DNA of 64,000 nt from positions 620,001-684,000 of the forward strand of contig NZ_WYEU01000001.1 in assembly GCF_015143595.1 (NCBI RefSeq), written 5' to 3'. This DNA is from Sneathiella sp. P13V-1 (GTDB lineage Bacteria; Pseudomonadota; Alphaproteobacteria; Sneathiellales; Sneathiellaceae). Below, piece after piece: positions 26,451 through 35,424 of this stretch. Each line of letters opens with the position of its first letter. The first letter of the stretch is position 1. The translations under genes were made by a program, and so were the position numbers. The notes under the pieces were generated by a model. That model was not told the DNA's origin and made no database searches. It saw only the letters and a program-made list of their open reading frames with translations.

Positions 26451-26939
26451 ATGAGTAGTGAAGCCCAGGCCCCATCGAGACGAAACAAGTTTCTGGTTGT
26501 CGTAGATGACACACCGGAATGCCGTACCGCAATCCGCTTTGCCTGTCGTAGAGCATGGCATGTTGGGGGCGGCGTTATCCTTCTTCGGGTTATCGAGCCC
26601 CCTGATTTCCAACATTGGATGGGTGTTGAACAGGTCATGCGTGAAGAAGCGCGTGAAGCCGCCGAAGAGCTTTTACAAAGTCTTGCCGATGATATTAGTA
26701 AAGACACCAATCTGGTGCCTGAATTTGTTATCCGTGACGGCTATGTCAAAGATGAACTTATTGGTTTGATTGAAGAAGACCCGGATATTCGTATTTTGGT
26801 TTTGGCAGCCTCTCCTGATACGGGAGGGCCAGGGCCTCTTGTGAAAAGCCTTGTTGGAGAAATGTCAGGCACCTTCGCCATTCCAATTACGGTAGTCCCT
26901 GGCAACCTGACCGATCAACAATTGGACGCAGTTACCTAA
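26451..26939 (+). CDS. Universal stress protein family (UspA-like)
   Basis: 162 residues with a single Usp domain. It begins KFLVVVDDTPECRTAIRFAC, the first strand and Asp of the alpha/beta fold, and ends with the nucleotide-binding style segment GPGPLVKSLVGEMSGTFAIPITVVPG, close to the family G-2x-G-9x-G(S/T) pattern, so ATP binding is plausible. It is cytoplasmic and probably expressed under stress or growth arrest. Located 51 bases after the DUF2333 gene, an arrangement I have the impression recurs in alphaproteobacteria. Confidence 0.88.
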   Translation: MSSEAQAPSRRNKFLVVVDDTPECRTAIRFACRRAWHVGGGVILLRVIEPPDFQHWMGVEQVMREEAREAAEELLQSLADDISKDTNLVPEFVIRDGYVKDELIGLIEEDPDIRILVLAASPDTGGPGPLVKSLVGEMSGTFAIPITVVPGNLTDQQLDAVT

Positions 26940-27207
26940 TTCACGATTCGATAAAACAGGTAGTACAGCTTTGTGATCTAAATTCGCGCAAAGTTGTAAG
27001 CCTTTGACTCTTGATGAGAAAAATCAGCTTCTCAAGATAACTTGCAATTAACCTTTTGTTAGGACATAGTCGCCCTCCGCTGATCAAAGAATAGGTTGGA
27101 TCCGGCGGCAACATACTGTATATTGTAGTAAATGAGGATTCGTACACATTATCTGGTGACAATGACCACCGACTCGTTAAACGATAAATGTGCGGAATAT
27201 AACGGAA
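26940..27207. other. Intergenic region, no gene seen
   Basis: About 268 bases, more AT-rich than its surroundings, between the universal stress gene and the Bax-like gene. It presumably holds the promoter of the latter. I see short imperfect repeats only, no clear terminator and no credible small gene or RNA. Confidence 0.5.
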
Positions 27208-28251
27208 ATGCGTCAAATTAAACATGCGCTCAGGTCGAGCAAGGCCGCAACTGTGGTTGCAATGGTGGCCATCGGACTATATGCGCTGACAGAATTTGGG
27301 GATCATCCCTCTTATATGGCGGCGGCAAAATTGCCTGCCGGATCCACCTCTGCTGCTATCAGCAATGTTACTAATGAGGGCAAGTTTGACATTGGGGGTA
27401 TTCCAACACCTGCCCCGCGCCCGACAAGCCTTCCTGAGGTGGCGCAACCAGATCAACTTACCGTTCTTGCCATGTTGGGCAGTCTGGAAAATGCCTCCTT
27501 CAATTTGAGCGCAATCAGGGGCGGTACAGACGTTCCCCGTGTCTTTGTATCTGAACTACCAGTCGATATTCAGGATGTTGACCAGGTTAAACTGAAGAAA
27601 GACCTGTTTATCTCTGTGACACTTCCCTTGATCCTAGAAGTGAACGACAAAATCAGGCAGGAGCGCAATTCGCTCAAACATCTGATGAAGCTGCGCGCTG
27701 ACGGTCAAAGCTGGTCCGGCGAACAGATCGCCTGGGTAGGAGAGATTGCAGAGCGCTACAAGGGATCTATCACAAATCTTGAAGAACTGCTGACGCGCGT
27801 TGATATCATTCCAGTGTCATTGGCTCTTGCCCAAAGCATTGAAGAAAGTGGTTGGGGTACGTCTCGTTTTGCCCGTCTCGGCAATGCTCTTTATGGCCAA
27901 CGCGTCTGGGCAGAAGGAAAAGGTATTGTCCCCCATGAGCGGGCAGAAGGTGAAGCCTATGAAGTTCGCTCTTTTGGCAAACTTGGTAATTCAGTTGCCT
28001 CTTACGCGTTGAATCTGAACCGCCATGTCGCCTATGAAGGATTCCGTGAAGGTCGTGCCAGACTACGTGCCGCAGGACTGGAACCAAATGGGTACACACT
28101 TGCGGCCTCTTTGTTGTCTTATTCAGAGCGCGGTGAAGAATATGTTCAAACCCTGCGGATGCTGATGCGGGTGAATGATTTGAGCCAGTTTGACAATGCC
28201 AAACTGGCCCCGAAACAGGTTGCTCAGGCGTCCAGACTTTCCAGCAACTGA
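27208..28251 (+). CDS. Bax-like glucosaminidase-domain protein (peptidoglycan hydrolase)
   Basis: About 347 residues. The N-terminus is basic then hydrophobic (AATVVAMVAIGLYALTEF), a membrane anchor or signal sequence. The C-terminal half has the glucosaminidase/Bax pattern: PVSLALAQSIEESGWGTSRFA with the catalytic Glu, then NALYGQRVW and FGKLGNSVASYALNLNRHVAYEGFR. Such enzymes cut between GlcNAc and MurNAc in peptidoglycan in the periplasm. I prefer the ATG over an in-frame GTG six codons upstream because GCGGA precedes it. Its last 28 bases overlap the 3' end of the convergent aldolase gene. Confidence 0.85.
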   Translation: MRQIKHALRSSKAATVVAMVAIGLYALTEFGDHPSYMAAAKLPAGSTSAAISNVTNEGKFDIGGIPTPAPRPTSLPEVAQPDQLTVLAMLGSLENASFNLSAIRGGTDVPRVFVSELPVDIQDVDQVKLKKDLFISVTLPLILEVNDKIRQERNSLKHLMKLRADGQSWSGEQIAWVGEIAERYKGSITNLEELLTRVDIIPVSLALAQSIEESGWGTSRFARLGNALYGQRVWAEGKGIVPHERAEGEAYEVRSFGKLGNSVASYALNLNRHVAYEGFREGRARLRAAGLEPNGYTLAASLLSYSERGEEYVQTLRMLMRVNDLSQFDNAKLAPKQVAQASRLSSN

Positions 28252-28994
28252 TCCGCTGCGCTTTTCATCAACGATACATCTGATCCGCTCAAGATGAAAT
28301 CAAATCCATCTTTATACATCTGATTTGGACCTTCTTTAGCGCTCGCAATGCAGCCAAGCCATTTTCCAGTCGCCTTGATCCGGTCGCGAGCATTTTCAAA
28401 CTGCGCCTTTACTTCCGGATCTTCAAAGTCACCCAGTTTGCCAATACTTCCAGACAAATCATACGGGCCGATAAACAACATGTCCACACCATCAACGGCT
28501 GCAATTTCTTCGATATTCTGAACGGCTTCAGCTGTTTCAATCTGACAGATAATCATCATTTTATCTTCAAATTCAGCGCGATAAGCGTCCGTATCACGCC
28601 CGTAGGTAGCAAGACGTGCCGCGCCAAATCCAGCACCGCGCGTCCCATTTGGTGGATAACGGCAGGCATCTACTGCGGCTTTCGCTTCTGCAGCGGTATT
28701 AACGCAGGGGAACATGATCCCTTCCATACCCGCATCCAGCGCCCGCTTAACGGCCACAGGGTCGTTCGATGGTATGCGCATCAATATGCTGCTGTCGCCC
28801 ACAGAACGAATAGCCCGGTGCTGGTGGATGGCATCTGCCAGATTGCCGCCGCCATGTTCATGATCGATCATAATCGCGTCAAATCCGGCAGCACCCAGAA
28901 TTTCAGCCATATCCGCAGATCCGGTAAAACACCAGCAACCAGTTCCCTTTTTACCTGCTGCCAATTTGGCTTTCAGCCGTCCCATTTGTTTCAT
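28224..28994 (-). CDS. HpcH/HpaI family aldolase
   Basis: 256 residues. Class II pyruvate-dependent aldolase of the HpcH/HpaI/RhmA type, which splits 2-keto-3-deoxy acids to pyruvate and an aldehyde using a divalent metal. Visible are the metal/substrate motifs FDAIMIDHEHG, MFPCVNTAAEAKAAV, GTRGAGFGAARLA (arginine-containing substrate loop), ICQIETAEAV with the metal Glu, and DMLFIGPYDLSGSIG with the metal Asp. The natural substrate is unknown. ATG start; five bases downstream of the deacetylase stop on the same strand, so the two form an operon with the VanX-like gene. Confidence 0.9.
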   Translation of the reverse strand: MKQMGRLKAKLAAGKKGTGCWCFTGSADMAEILGAAGFDAIMIDHEHGGGNLADAIHQHRAIRSVGDSSILMRIPSNDPVAVKRALDAGMEGIMFPCVNTAAEAKAAVDACRYPPNGTRGAGFGAARLATYGRDTDAYRAEFEDKMMIICQIETAEAVQNIEEIAAVDGVDMLFIGPYDLSGSIGKLGDFEDPEVKAQFENARDRIKATGKWLGCIASAKEGPNQMYKDGFDFILSGSDVSLMKSAADQLLESLDA

Positions 28995-28999
28995 TTATT

Positions 29000-30040
29000 T
29001 TAGTTCCTTGGAATGTAGAAAAGGGTGCCGAACCAGCGGAAACGCTGATCTGGTCCCGGTAATGTGCAGTTGATACGACCGCGTCCGGGGCGGTAAGGTT
29101 TACGAAGTCTAACCTCGATGCGGTTCACCCCAACCCTGTTAATCGGTACCGTGCCGGAAGACGCATAACAATTGAGCTGGTTCAGATTGTCGTATTCTTC
29201 GTCCAGCGTAAAACCGAAATTGGGTGGGTTCCGTTTCAGGATTTTATCTTTCGGCACCACGTTGCGGACCCTAAGAGGCAATGCGTTCGCCGCAAGACGT
29301 AAGCGCCCAATATTGCCGTAGGTTTCATTCATCGTGAAACGGGGAAGCTCAAATCGGTCAAGAGAGCTGTAACTGACCCCTGAATGCTGACCGAAGGCCG
29401 CTTTAAACCCCATATCCTCGATCAGGTTTTTGATATCCAGACCATATTCACCGTAAGGGTAAGCGAAAATGCCTGGGACAAAGCCCAGATTAGTTTGAAA
29501 GGCTTCGTTGGCTTTTAAAAGATCCGCCCGTACCTTTTCCAGACTTAAAGCAGGCATATGAACATGCCCTGCCCCATGGTGCCCCACATACATATTCCCG
29601 CTAGCGACCATTTCCTTCAGGTCAGCCCAGCTCATATAGTCATTATTGCCGTCACCAAGCTGATTAGTCGATACGAACAGGGTGAAAGGAAAACCAGCGG
29701 CTTTGAGGCGTGGCCAGGCTTCTGTATAGACACTTTTATATCCGTCATCGATGGTGATCGCGACAGTTCTGTCTGGAAGCTCTTCCCCTGTGGTCAGGGC
29801 GTCGACGATTTTACCGAGCGGAAGAACTGTATATCCACCCGTTTTCAATTCCTGCAAATGCGCTTCAAACTGTTCCAGTTTGATGTTCGTGCTTGGATAT
29901 CTATCTTCACCAAATCGGTGATACATCAGGACATTCGCCCAATCGGCCGCCATGGCCACCGTTCCTGTCATAAGGCCGCTTGCAACAGCGCAAATGGCCA
30001 AGGCCCGTTTTACGAAACTGTTCTGTATAAGTTTACTCAT
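29000..30040 (-). CDS. Secreted polysaccharide deacetylase (CE4 family)
   Basis: 346 residues. The first ~31 residues (KRALAICAVASGLMTGTVAMAA) form a classic Sec signal peptide, so the protein is periplasmic or exported. The mature part starts ANVLMYHRFGEDRYP and carries the NodB motif VAITIDDGY (catalytic and metal Asp) and the His pair in GHHGAGHVH (metal ligands, with Gly in place of the usual Ser/Thr). FAYPYGEYG is motif 3. A C-terminal ~100-residue region is outside the core. It probably removes acetyl groups from peptidoglycan or an exopolysaccharide. Same operon as the dipeptidase upstream. Confidence 0.88.
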   Translation of the reverse strand: MSKLIQNSFVKRALAICAVASGLMTGTVAMAADWANVLMYHRFGEDRYPSTNIKLEQFEAHLQELKTGGYTVLPLGKIVDALTTGEELPDRTVAITIDDGYKSVYTEAWPRLKAAGFPFTLFVSTNQLGDGNNDYMSWADLKEMVASGNMYVGHHGAGHVHMPALSLEKVRADLLKANEAFQTNLGFVPGIFAYPYGEYGLDIKNLIEDMGFKAAFGQHSGVSYSSLDRFELPRFTMNETYGNIGRLRLAANALPLRVRNVVPKDKILKRNPPNFGFTLDEEYDNLNQLNCYASSGTVPINRVGVNRIEVRLRKPYRPGRGRINCTLPGPDQRFRWFGTLFYIPRN

Positions 30041-30049
30041 ATCTTCCTG

Positions 30050-30604
30050 CTAACCCATCATGTTCGTGCCAGCCGCCACATCGGACAGCGTTGGGTATCG
30101 ACGGGGTTTAAACAATTGATAGTGCCACCATTCATTCATGTAATGATCCCAGCCTGCGGCGGTCATGATCCCAAGCAAAATGGCTCTGTTTTTCTGAGCC
30201 TCCTTGGAAACTTCTGTCACGCCGTGATGGGAAAGCGGGGTCATGGCATCAAAATCCGTCCCCATTTCCAATTCTTCACCATTACCATCAATTAGTGTCA
30301 AATCAATGGCGGCCCCGCGCGCGTGAGGAGAGCCACTTGTTGGTGGTGCCAGATATGTTGGATTTGGTGTATGGTCCCACAAAGCCTGCACGGCTTCGGT
30401 TGGTCGAAACCCATCGAAAAGTTTAAACCGATATCCGATGGCCCCGGCAAGTTCTATGGCCGTTTCAAGTTTGTCGGCCGCCTCTACATTCAGAAAACAG
30501 GCCCCGCGCGCATAGATAGGCACCCCAGTAAAATTATTTTCTGACGCGTAGCGAATATCAATCTCAACATCAAATTCTGATGTTGTAATTTCGACAAGCT
30601 CCAT
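30050..30604 (-). CDS. M15-family D-alanyl-D-alanine dipeptidase (VanX/DdpX-like)
   Basis: 184 residues from the ATG preceded by AAGAGG; the frame is open 16 codons further. The pattern DIRYASENNFTG, FKLFDGFRPTEAVQALW, the zinc motif SPHARGAAIDLTL (His and Asp) and the second site MNEWWHYQLF (Glu, His) are all VanX-type. VanX cleaves D-Ala-D-Ala; in Gram-negatives such enzymes recycle or degrade cell-wall dipeptide. No signal peptide is visible, so cytoplasmic action is likely. It neighbours a periplasmic deacetylase and a Bax-like hydrolase, which together point to cell-wall metabolism. Confidence 0.9.
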   Translation of the reverse strand: MELVEITTSEFDVEIDIRYASENNFTGVPIYARGACFLNVEAADKLETAIELAGAIGYRFKLFDGFRPTEAVQALWDHTPNPTYLAPPTSGSPHARGAAIDLTLIDGNGEELEMGTDFDAMTPLSHHGVTEVSKEAQKNRAILLGIMTAAGWDHYMNEWWHYQLFKPRRYPTLSDVAAGTNMMG

Positions 30605-30706
30605 ACCCGTAAAAGACCTCTTAAATTTCCCTGATTGGAATAATCCAGACAAGAATTAAACTTTATGCTATGGCGTAGCCACTTTTTTAACGGAGCCTAC
30701 AAGGAC

Positions 30707-31420
30707 ATGACAGAGAAGGCAATCAAGATACTGGCTATGGACACCGCTCTGGATGCCTGTTCCGTGGCAATCCTGCACGGTAATACTGTACTTGCCGCCT
30801 CTTTCGAGAAACGCAAAAGAGGTCATGCCGAAACTCTTCTTCCTCTCATCAAGTCTTTGATGAATGAGGCAGGCCTTCAATTTTCAGATCTTGATATGCT
30901 GGCAACAACCGTTGGCCCCGGAACCTTTACCGGACTTCGCATCGGGCTAGCCGCGGCCCGCGGGATCTCATTGGCCTCCGGCCGGCCCTGTGTGGGCATC
31001 ACAACTCTTGAAGCTCTTGCGGCCTCTGTCCCGGAAGATCTGGCAAGAGGCCGCACCATTCTGGCATCGGCCGATGCGCGCCGAAAAGAAGTTTATATGC
31101 AGCTTTTCCAAGCTAAAACGCTTGCCACTGTGTCAGAAGCAAAAGCCGCTCCTTTGGATCAGGTGCGGTCCTTACTTCCCGATACCCCGATTTTAGCTGT
31201 GGGCGGCGGCAGCCAGATCCTGAAAGACGCAGGTCAATTTGATGGGATTGACGTGGACATACCTGATCTGGAGACAAATCCGGACGCCCGCATTGTAGCA
31301 AAACTGGCCATTGAAAAAGGAATACCATCTGAGCCTTTTATTCCGCCAGCCCCCCTTTACCTTCGTGCGCCGGACGCCAAATTGCCGGGTGGCATTAATC
31401 CCGCCGACATAAAGCCCTGA
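30707..31420 (+). CDS. tsaB: tRNA threonylcarbamoyladenosine biosynthesis protein TsaB
   Basis: 237 residues from the ATG preceded by ACAAGGA. ASKHA fold: ILAMDTALDACSVAILHG at the start and TTVGPGTFTGLRIGLAAARG, the diagnostic TsaB motif. TsaB partners with TsaD and TsaE to form t6A37 in ANN-decoding tRNAs. The C-terminal half is shortened relative to TsaD and lacks metal ligands, as expected of TsaB. It is divergent from the dipeptidase gene and lies three bases upstream of rimI, a widespread pairing. Confidence 0.95.
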   Translation: MTEKAIKILAMDTALDACSVAILHGNTVLAASFEKRKRGHAETLLPLIKSLMNEAGLQFSDLDMLATTVGPGTFTGLRIGLAAARGISLASGRPCVGITTLEALAASVPEDLARGRTILASADARRKEVYMQLFQAKTLATVSEAKAAPLDQVRSLLPDTPILAVGGGSQILKDAGQFDGIDVDIPDLETNPDARIVAKLAIEKGIPSEPFIPPAPLYLRAPDAKLPGGINPADIKP

Positions 31421-31423
31421 CCC

Positions 31424-31885
31424 ATGACAGATCCGGAAATTGCTTTTTTTGAAGACGCCACAGCCGCAAGTGTCATGGCGGTTTTGCACAAACAGTGTTT
31501 CGATAAAAACTGGAGTGAGGAAGAATTCGGCAAACTCTTGGCGCTACCAGGTGTATTTTGCCATATCCTTTCGCTTAACGGGCAACCTTGCGGCTTTTCA
31601 CTTTGCAACAACTCCGGGGAGGAAGCGGAAATCTTAACGATCTGCATCTTGCCAGATTGCAGAGGGCGAGCCCTTGGTGACTGCCTTTTAAGTACAGACA
31701 TTGAACACTTGCGCGCCTCCAACTGCCCGCGCCTTTTCCTTGAAGTCGCTGAAAATAATGTCTCTGCAAGACGCTTGTACGAGAAATCCGGGTTCAAGAA
31801 AATTGGCATCCGTCGCAACTATTATCTGGTGGGGGAACAAAAAATTGATGCTCTCGTGCTTGAAAAAAACTTAAACGAGATATAG
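31424..31885 (+). CDS. rimI: Ribosomal protein S18 alanine N-acetyltransferase RimI-like GNAT
   Basis: 153 residues with the RimI layout: LHKQCFDKNWSEEEFGKLL near the start, the acetyl-CoA loop CILPDCRGRALGDCLL, FLEVAENNVSARRLYEKSGF and a C-terminal YYLV(G)EQKIDALVLEK. The catalytic Glu/Tyr region is in place. Known RimI acetylates the N-terminal Ala of S18, sometimes other proteins. Three bases after tsaB, the usual operon. The core loop reads CRGRALG where many have R/QGRGIG, still a valid variant. Confidence 0.92.
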   Translation: MTDPEIAFFEDATAASVMAVLHKQCFDKNWSEEEFGKLLALPGVFCHILSLNGQPCGFSLCNNSGEEAEILTICILPDCRGRALGDCLLSTDIEHLRASNCPRLFLEVAENNVSARRLYEKSGFKKIGIRRNYYLVGEQKIDALVLEKNLNEI

Positions 31886-32107
31886 GTCTCTTAGGAAGAC
31901 GCGAAGCCAAATAATTTAGGCGCTTTGCGCATCTTTCGCAAACTGCCTGTAAATTGATTTCAAGGTAATTTAAAGAACAGACTAAATAGAGTTTGAAGAA
32001 ATAAATTCATCTATTTCAGACATATCACTTTATCTTACAGAAATATTGCACATATTATTTGCATACATTATAAGGCACCAAGTTATTTGATGGAGGACTG
32101 GATTAAA
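31886..32107 (+). promoter_or_regulatory. AT-rich upstream region of the mucR-type gene
   Basis: About 220 bases, strongly AT-rich from 31970 to 32080, with repeated short A/T tracts. MucR/Ros proteins prefer AT-rich DNA and autoregulate, so autoregulation here is plausible. I find no unambiguous sigma-70 promoter and no terminator for rimI. Confidence 0.4.
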
Positions 32108-32524
32108 GTGTCTGATAAGATTGAGAAAATGGAACTGTTGGCCTTGACCACAGATATCGTGACTTCACATCTGTCACGTAACACCATGGAGACATCTGAA
32201 ATTTCCAGTCTAATCCGTGAAGTGTATGCCACACTCGCCAATGTTGGAACTGCGGAACCTGTCAGTGATCGACCTCAACCCGCCATTTCCGTCCGCAAAT
32301 CAGTGCAACCTGATTACATCATTTGTCTGGAAGACGGCAAAAAGCTGAAGATGCTGAAGCGGCATCTGAAAACGGCTTATAACATGACACCAGAAGAATA
32401 TCGTCAGCGCTGGGGATTGCCTTCCGACTATCCGATGGTTGCCCCCAATTACGCCAGCCAGCGTAGAAACCTTGCCAAGAAGATCGGTCTTGGAACCAAA
32501 CGCAAGAAAGCAGCTGCAAGCTAA
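32108..32524 (+). CDS. MucR/Ros-family transcriptional regulator
   Basis: 138 residues from a GTG that has GGAGG eleven bases upstream; an ATG six codons earlier lacks a ribosome site because the GGAGG lies inside it. The N-terminal helix MELLALTTDIVTSHLSRN and the C-terminal zinc-finger-like domain (DYIICLEDGKKLKMLKRHL, MTPEEYRQRWGLPSDYPMVAPNYA) are the Ros/MucR hallmarks. The usual C2H2 Cys pair is reduced here to one Cys (in IICLEDG), a known variation. These alphaproteobacterial regulators bind AT-rich promoters and control surface polysaccharide, motility and cell-cycle genes. Confidence 0.92.
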   Translation: MSDKIEKMELLALTTDIVTSHLSRNTMETSEISSLIREVYATLANVGTAEPVSDRPQPAISVRKSVQPDYIICLEDGKKLKMLKRHLKTAYNMTPEEYRQRWGLPSDYPMVAPNYASQRRNLAKKIGLGTKRKKAAAS

Positions 32525-32608
32525 CGTTAATTCACTGGCGAGCGCGCCCGGAATTGAGTAAACTGGCGCCGGTGCAGGATCAACGGGTAGAGAATTAAAG
32601 GGGCGTAT

Positions 32609-33097
32609 ATGTCTTCCAAACTGGAACAACTTTGCATTGACAAAGGACTACGCATGACCGGTCAACGCCGCGTAATTGCACAGGTTTTATCGGATTCCAA
32701 AGATCATCCGGATGTGGAACTTGTGTATAAACGGGCGTCCGAAGTTGACGACACTATCAGCATCTCCACCGTATATCGCACCGTACGTATGTTCGAAGAG
32801 AACGGTATTCTGGAACGCCATGATTTTGGCGATGGGCGCGCGCGCTATGAAGAGGTGTCTGACGAACATCACGACCACCTCATCAATGTGGAAACTGGTC
32901 AGGTCATCGAGTTTACGAACAGTGAAATCGAAGAGTTGCAGCGTGTAATCGCTGAAAAATTGGGCTTCGAGCTGATCGACCATCGCCTGGAGCTTTACGG
33001 CAAACCCATTAAAGGGGCAGCGATAAACCAAAAGCCTGACCCGGAAGAATCTGTTGTTAAAATAAACCAGACTTCGTTACACAGTAGAGAACACTAG
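32609..33097 (+). CDS. fur: Fur/Mur-family metal-responsive regulator
   Basis: 162 residues. N-terminal winged helix with MTGQRRVIAQVL and SISTVYRTVRMFEE, then the dimerisation domain with the metal site SDEHHDHLINV. Typical Fur has HHDHLICxxC; here the Cys pair of the structural zinc site is replaced by Asn-Val-Glu-Thr, as in alphaproteobacterial Fur/Mur, which often senses manganese. Another Fur-superfamily gene (irr) lies at 53.2 kb. GGGGCG precedes the ATG by a short gap. The metal it senses cannot be determined from sequence. Confidence 0.93.
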   Translation: MSSKLEQLCIDKGLRMTGQRRVIAQVLSDSKDHPDVELVYKRASEVDDTISISTVYRTVRMFEENGILERHDFGDGRARYEEVSDEHHDHLINVETGQVIEFTNSEIEELQRVIAEKLGFELIDHRLELYGKPIKGAAINQKPDPEESVVKINQTSLHSREH

Positions 33098-33124
33098 TTC
33101 TTGTTAAATGGATTTCTTTTGTAA

Positions 33125-33910
33125 ATGACGGCCCTTCGTTCAAGTTTTGTTATCCTGCTCATCTTCTTGTGGGCAGGAATCTTGGTCCTGCCTCAACTTG
33201 TTGTGCTGGGTGTTATACCGAGCAAGCGCTATAGCTTGCCGCAACTTTTCCACAAAGGCCTTTGCCGTCTTTTACGTGTCCGCGTGGAGATCCAGGGAAC
33301 AATCAGCGACATTCATCCCACCCTTTTTGTGATCAACCACATCTCGTGGCTGGATATTCCGGTTGTGGGCAAAGCCATGAAAGGGAGCTTTGTTGCCAAG
33401 CAGGAAGTGAAGGGTTACCCCCTTATTGGCTGGCTCGCGAAATTGCAGCAAACCATCTTCATTGCAAGAACGCGCCCTTCGGTCCGAAATCACAAAGATG
33501 GAATGCAGGAACATCTGGAACAGGGGGACAGTATCTTCCTTTTTCCTGAAGGAACGTCTTCTAATGGCCTTGTCTTACAGGATTTCAAAAGCGCCTATTT
33601 TGCCCTTGCCGAAGGATATGATGGACACGGACCGTTGAACGTTCAGCCGGTTACCCTCGCCTACAGCAAAATGGATAACCTCCTCATGAGCCGTGGCATC
33701 ATGAAATTGGTGGCCTGGGTTGGCGACGAAGAGCTTCTGGGGCATGTGTGGAATTTCCTGAACGCGGGCCGCGTGACAGCGGAACTTCGATTTCACGAGC
33801 CGGTCACAATTGACCAGTATGATTCTCGTAAAGACATGGCAGCAGATTGTCAGCGGAAGATTGCACGGGGATTATCCCGCGCTTTGACCGCCAGACCCGA
33901 GCCAACTTAA
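33125..33910 (+). CDS. plsC: 1-acyl-sn-glycerol-3-phosphate acyltransferase (PlsC-like)
   Basis: 261 residues. An N-terminal hydrophobic helix (FVILLIFLWAGILVLPQLVVL) anchors it in the inner membrane. Acyltransferase motifs: NHISWLD (catalytic HX4D), AKQEVKGYPLIGWL, IFIARTR and FPEGTSSNG (motif III). It acylates lysophosphatidic acid to phosphatidic acid in phospholipid synthesis; some homologues make ornithine lipids (OlsA), and that cannot be excluded. Start ATG, 27 bases after fur. Order fur-plsC-miaB is typical of alphaproteobacteria. Confidence 0.9.
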   Translation: MTALRSSFVILLIFLWAGILVLPQLVVLGVIPSKRYSLPQLFHKGLCRLLRVRVEIQGTISDIHPTLFVINHISWLDIPVVGKAMKGSFVAKQEVKGYPLIGWLAKLQQTIFIARTRPSVRNHKDGMQEHLEQGDSIFLFPEGTSSNGLVLQDFKSAYFALAEGYDGHGPLNVQPVTLAYSKMDNLLMSRGIMKLVAWVGDEELLGHVWNFLNAGRVTAELRFHEPVTIDQYDSRKDMAADCQRKIARGLSRALTARPEPT

Positions 33911-34048
33911 GAGAATATCAGGGTTTCTTTGACTTTTTTCATCATTGGCTTCATTCTGGAATAAATATCTGATATGAAGCCCCGCTTTAGGTATTAATAC
34001 AGGGCTCACACGTTGTGATCCCAAGTTTTAAGTGGTCTGCGAGGACGA

Positions 34049-35410
34049 GTGACCAAACAGCTTTATATTTCAACATACGGATGTCAGATGAATGTCTATG
34101 ACTCTGCCCGTATGGCCGACATTCTCTCTCCGCTGGGTTACCAGCTTACTACCGATCCAAACTCTGCGGATATGGCAATCCTCAACACATGCCACATTCG
34201 TGAGAAGGCCTCTGAGAAAACCTTTTCAGAGCTTGGACGCCTGCGCAACATGCGCAAATCCAAGGAAGAAGCAGGCAACGGAGAAATGGTGATTGCGGTT
34301 GCCGGATGTGTGGCACAGGCTGAAGGTGCGGAAATTATGAAACGCGCCCCATATGTGGATATGGTATTTGGCCCGCAGTCCTATCACAAACTCCCTCAGA
34401 TGCTGGCGGAAGCCACGCGCCAAAGCGGCGGTGTTCTGGACACAGATTTTCCGGTTGATGCCAAATTCGACCATCTGCCAAAAGAAGCCATCGACAAGAA
34501 CTTAAGCGCTTTCCTGACGGTTCAGGAAGGATGCGATAAGTTCTGTGCTTTCTGCGTTGTGCCTTATACACGCGGTGCGGAGTTTTCCCGCACGGTCGAT
34601 GAAATCATCGATGAAGCCAAGCGGATGATTGACGGCGGTACGCGCGAAATCACGCTGCTTGGACAAAATGTAAATGCCTATCACGGTCTTGATGCAGAAG
34701 GCGAAAGCCAGACGTTAGCGGAACTGATTTACCGCTTGTCTGAGCTGAAGGACCTTCAGCGTCTCCGATATACAACATCGCACCCACTGGAAATGACAGA
34801 AGATCTTTGTCAGGCCCATCGGGATGTGGACATTTTGATGCCTTACCTGCATTTGCCGGTTCAGGCGGGTTCCGATCGTATTCTGGAGGCCATGAACCGC
34901 CGCCATACTGGGGATGAATATCGCCGCATCATTGAAAAATTGCGGAGTTATCGTCCAGATCTGGCCTTGTCTGGTGATTTTATCGTGGGCTTCCCGGGAG
35001 AAACCGACGCGGAATTTGAAGACACCATGCAGCTGATCCGTGATGTGAATTACGCGCAGGCCTACAGTTTCAAATATAGCCCGCGCCCAGGCACCCCAGC
35101 GGCGGCGTTAGAAAGTCAGATGATCGCGGAAGAGGTCAAATCAGAACGTCTTGCCCGCCTTCAGGCCCTGCTGAACGAGCAACAACTCGCGTTTAACAAA
35201 TCATTTGAGGGGAAAACCGTTCCTATCCTGCTGGAGCGGGAAGGTAAACGGGAAGGTCAACTCATCGGCCGCAGTCCCTACATGCAATCAGTATATGTAC
35301 AATCACCACCGCATCGGATCGGCCGTATTGCCGAGGTTATTGTCGAAGAAGGCAATGCAAACTCCTTACGCGGTAAGCTGAAACCCGGCAGCGAACAGGA
35401 CGCTGCCTGA
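34049..35410 (+). CDS. miaB: tRNA-2-methylthio-N6-isopentenyladenosine synthase MiaB
   Basis: 453 residues, a radical-SAM methylthiotransferase. The UPF0004 domain starts [14 protein letters not shown] and contributes cysteines in NTCHIREKA and VAGCVAQ for one 4Fe-4S cluster; the radical-SAM motif is [17 protein letters not shown] (CX3CX2C). The C-terminal TRAM domain covers about 380-445. It methylthiolates i6A37 in tRNA. Start is GTG in GAGGACGAGTG. It opens the block miaB-phoH-ybeY-tlyC-lnt. Confidence 0.97.
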   Translation: MTKQLYISTYGCQMNVYDSARMADILSPLGYQLTTDPNSADMAILNTCHIREKASEKTFSELGRLRNMRKSKEEAGNGEMVIAVAGCVAQAEGAEIMKRAPYVDMVFGPQSYHKLPQMLAEATRQSGGVLDTDFPVDAKFDHLPKEAIDKNLSAFLTVQEGCDKFCAFCVVPYTRGAEFSRTVDEIIDEAKRMIDGGTREITLLGQNVNAYHGLDAEGESQTLAELIYRLSELKDLQRLRYTTSHPLEMTEDLCQAHRDVDILMPYLHLPVQAGSDRILEAMNRRHTGDEYRRIIEKLRSYRPDLALSGDFIVGFPGETDAEFEDTMQLIRDVNYAQAYSFKYSPRPGTPAAALESQMIAEEVKSERLARLQALLNEQQLAFNKSFEGKTVPILLEREGKREGQLIGRSPYMQSVYVQSPPHRIGRIAEVIVEEGNANSLRGKLKPGSEQDAA

Positions 35411-35424
35411 CATCTGGAGAGAAA

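Noticed and set aside
26941-27225. Minus-strand 94-codon frame in the gap before the Bax-like gene
   Set aside because: No good start context, no similarity and amino-acid composition unlike neighbouring genes; the region looks like a non-coding promoter region.
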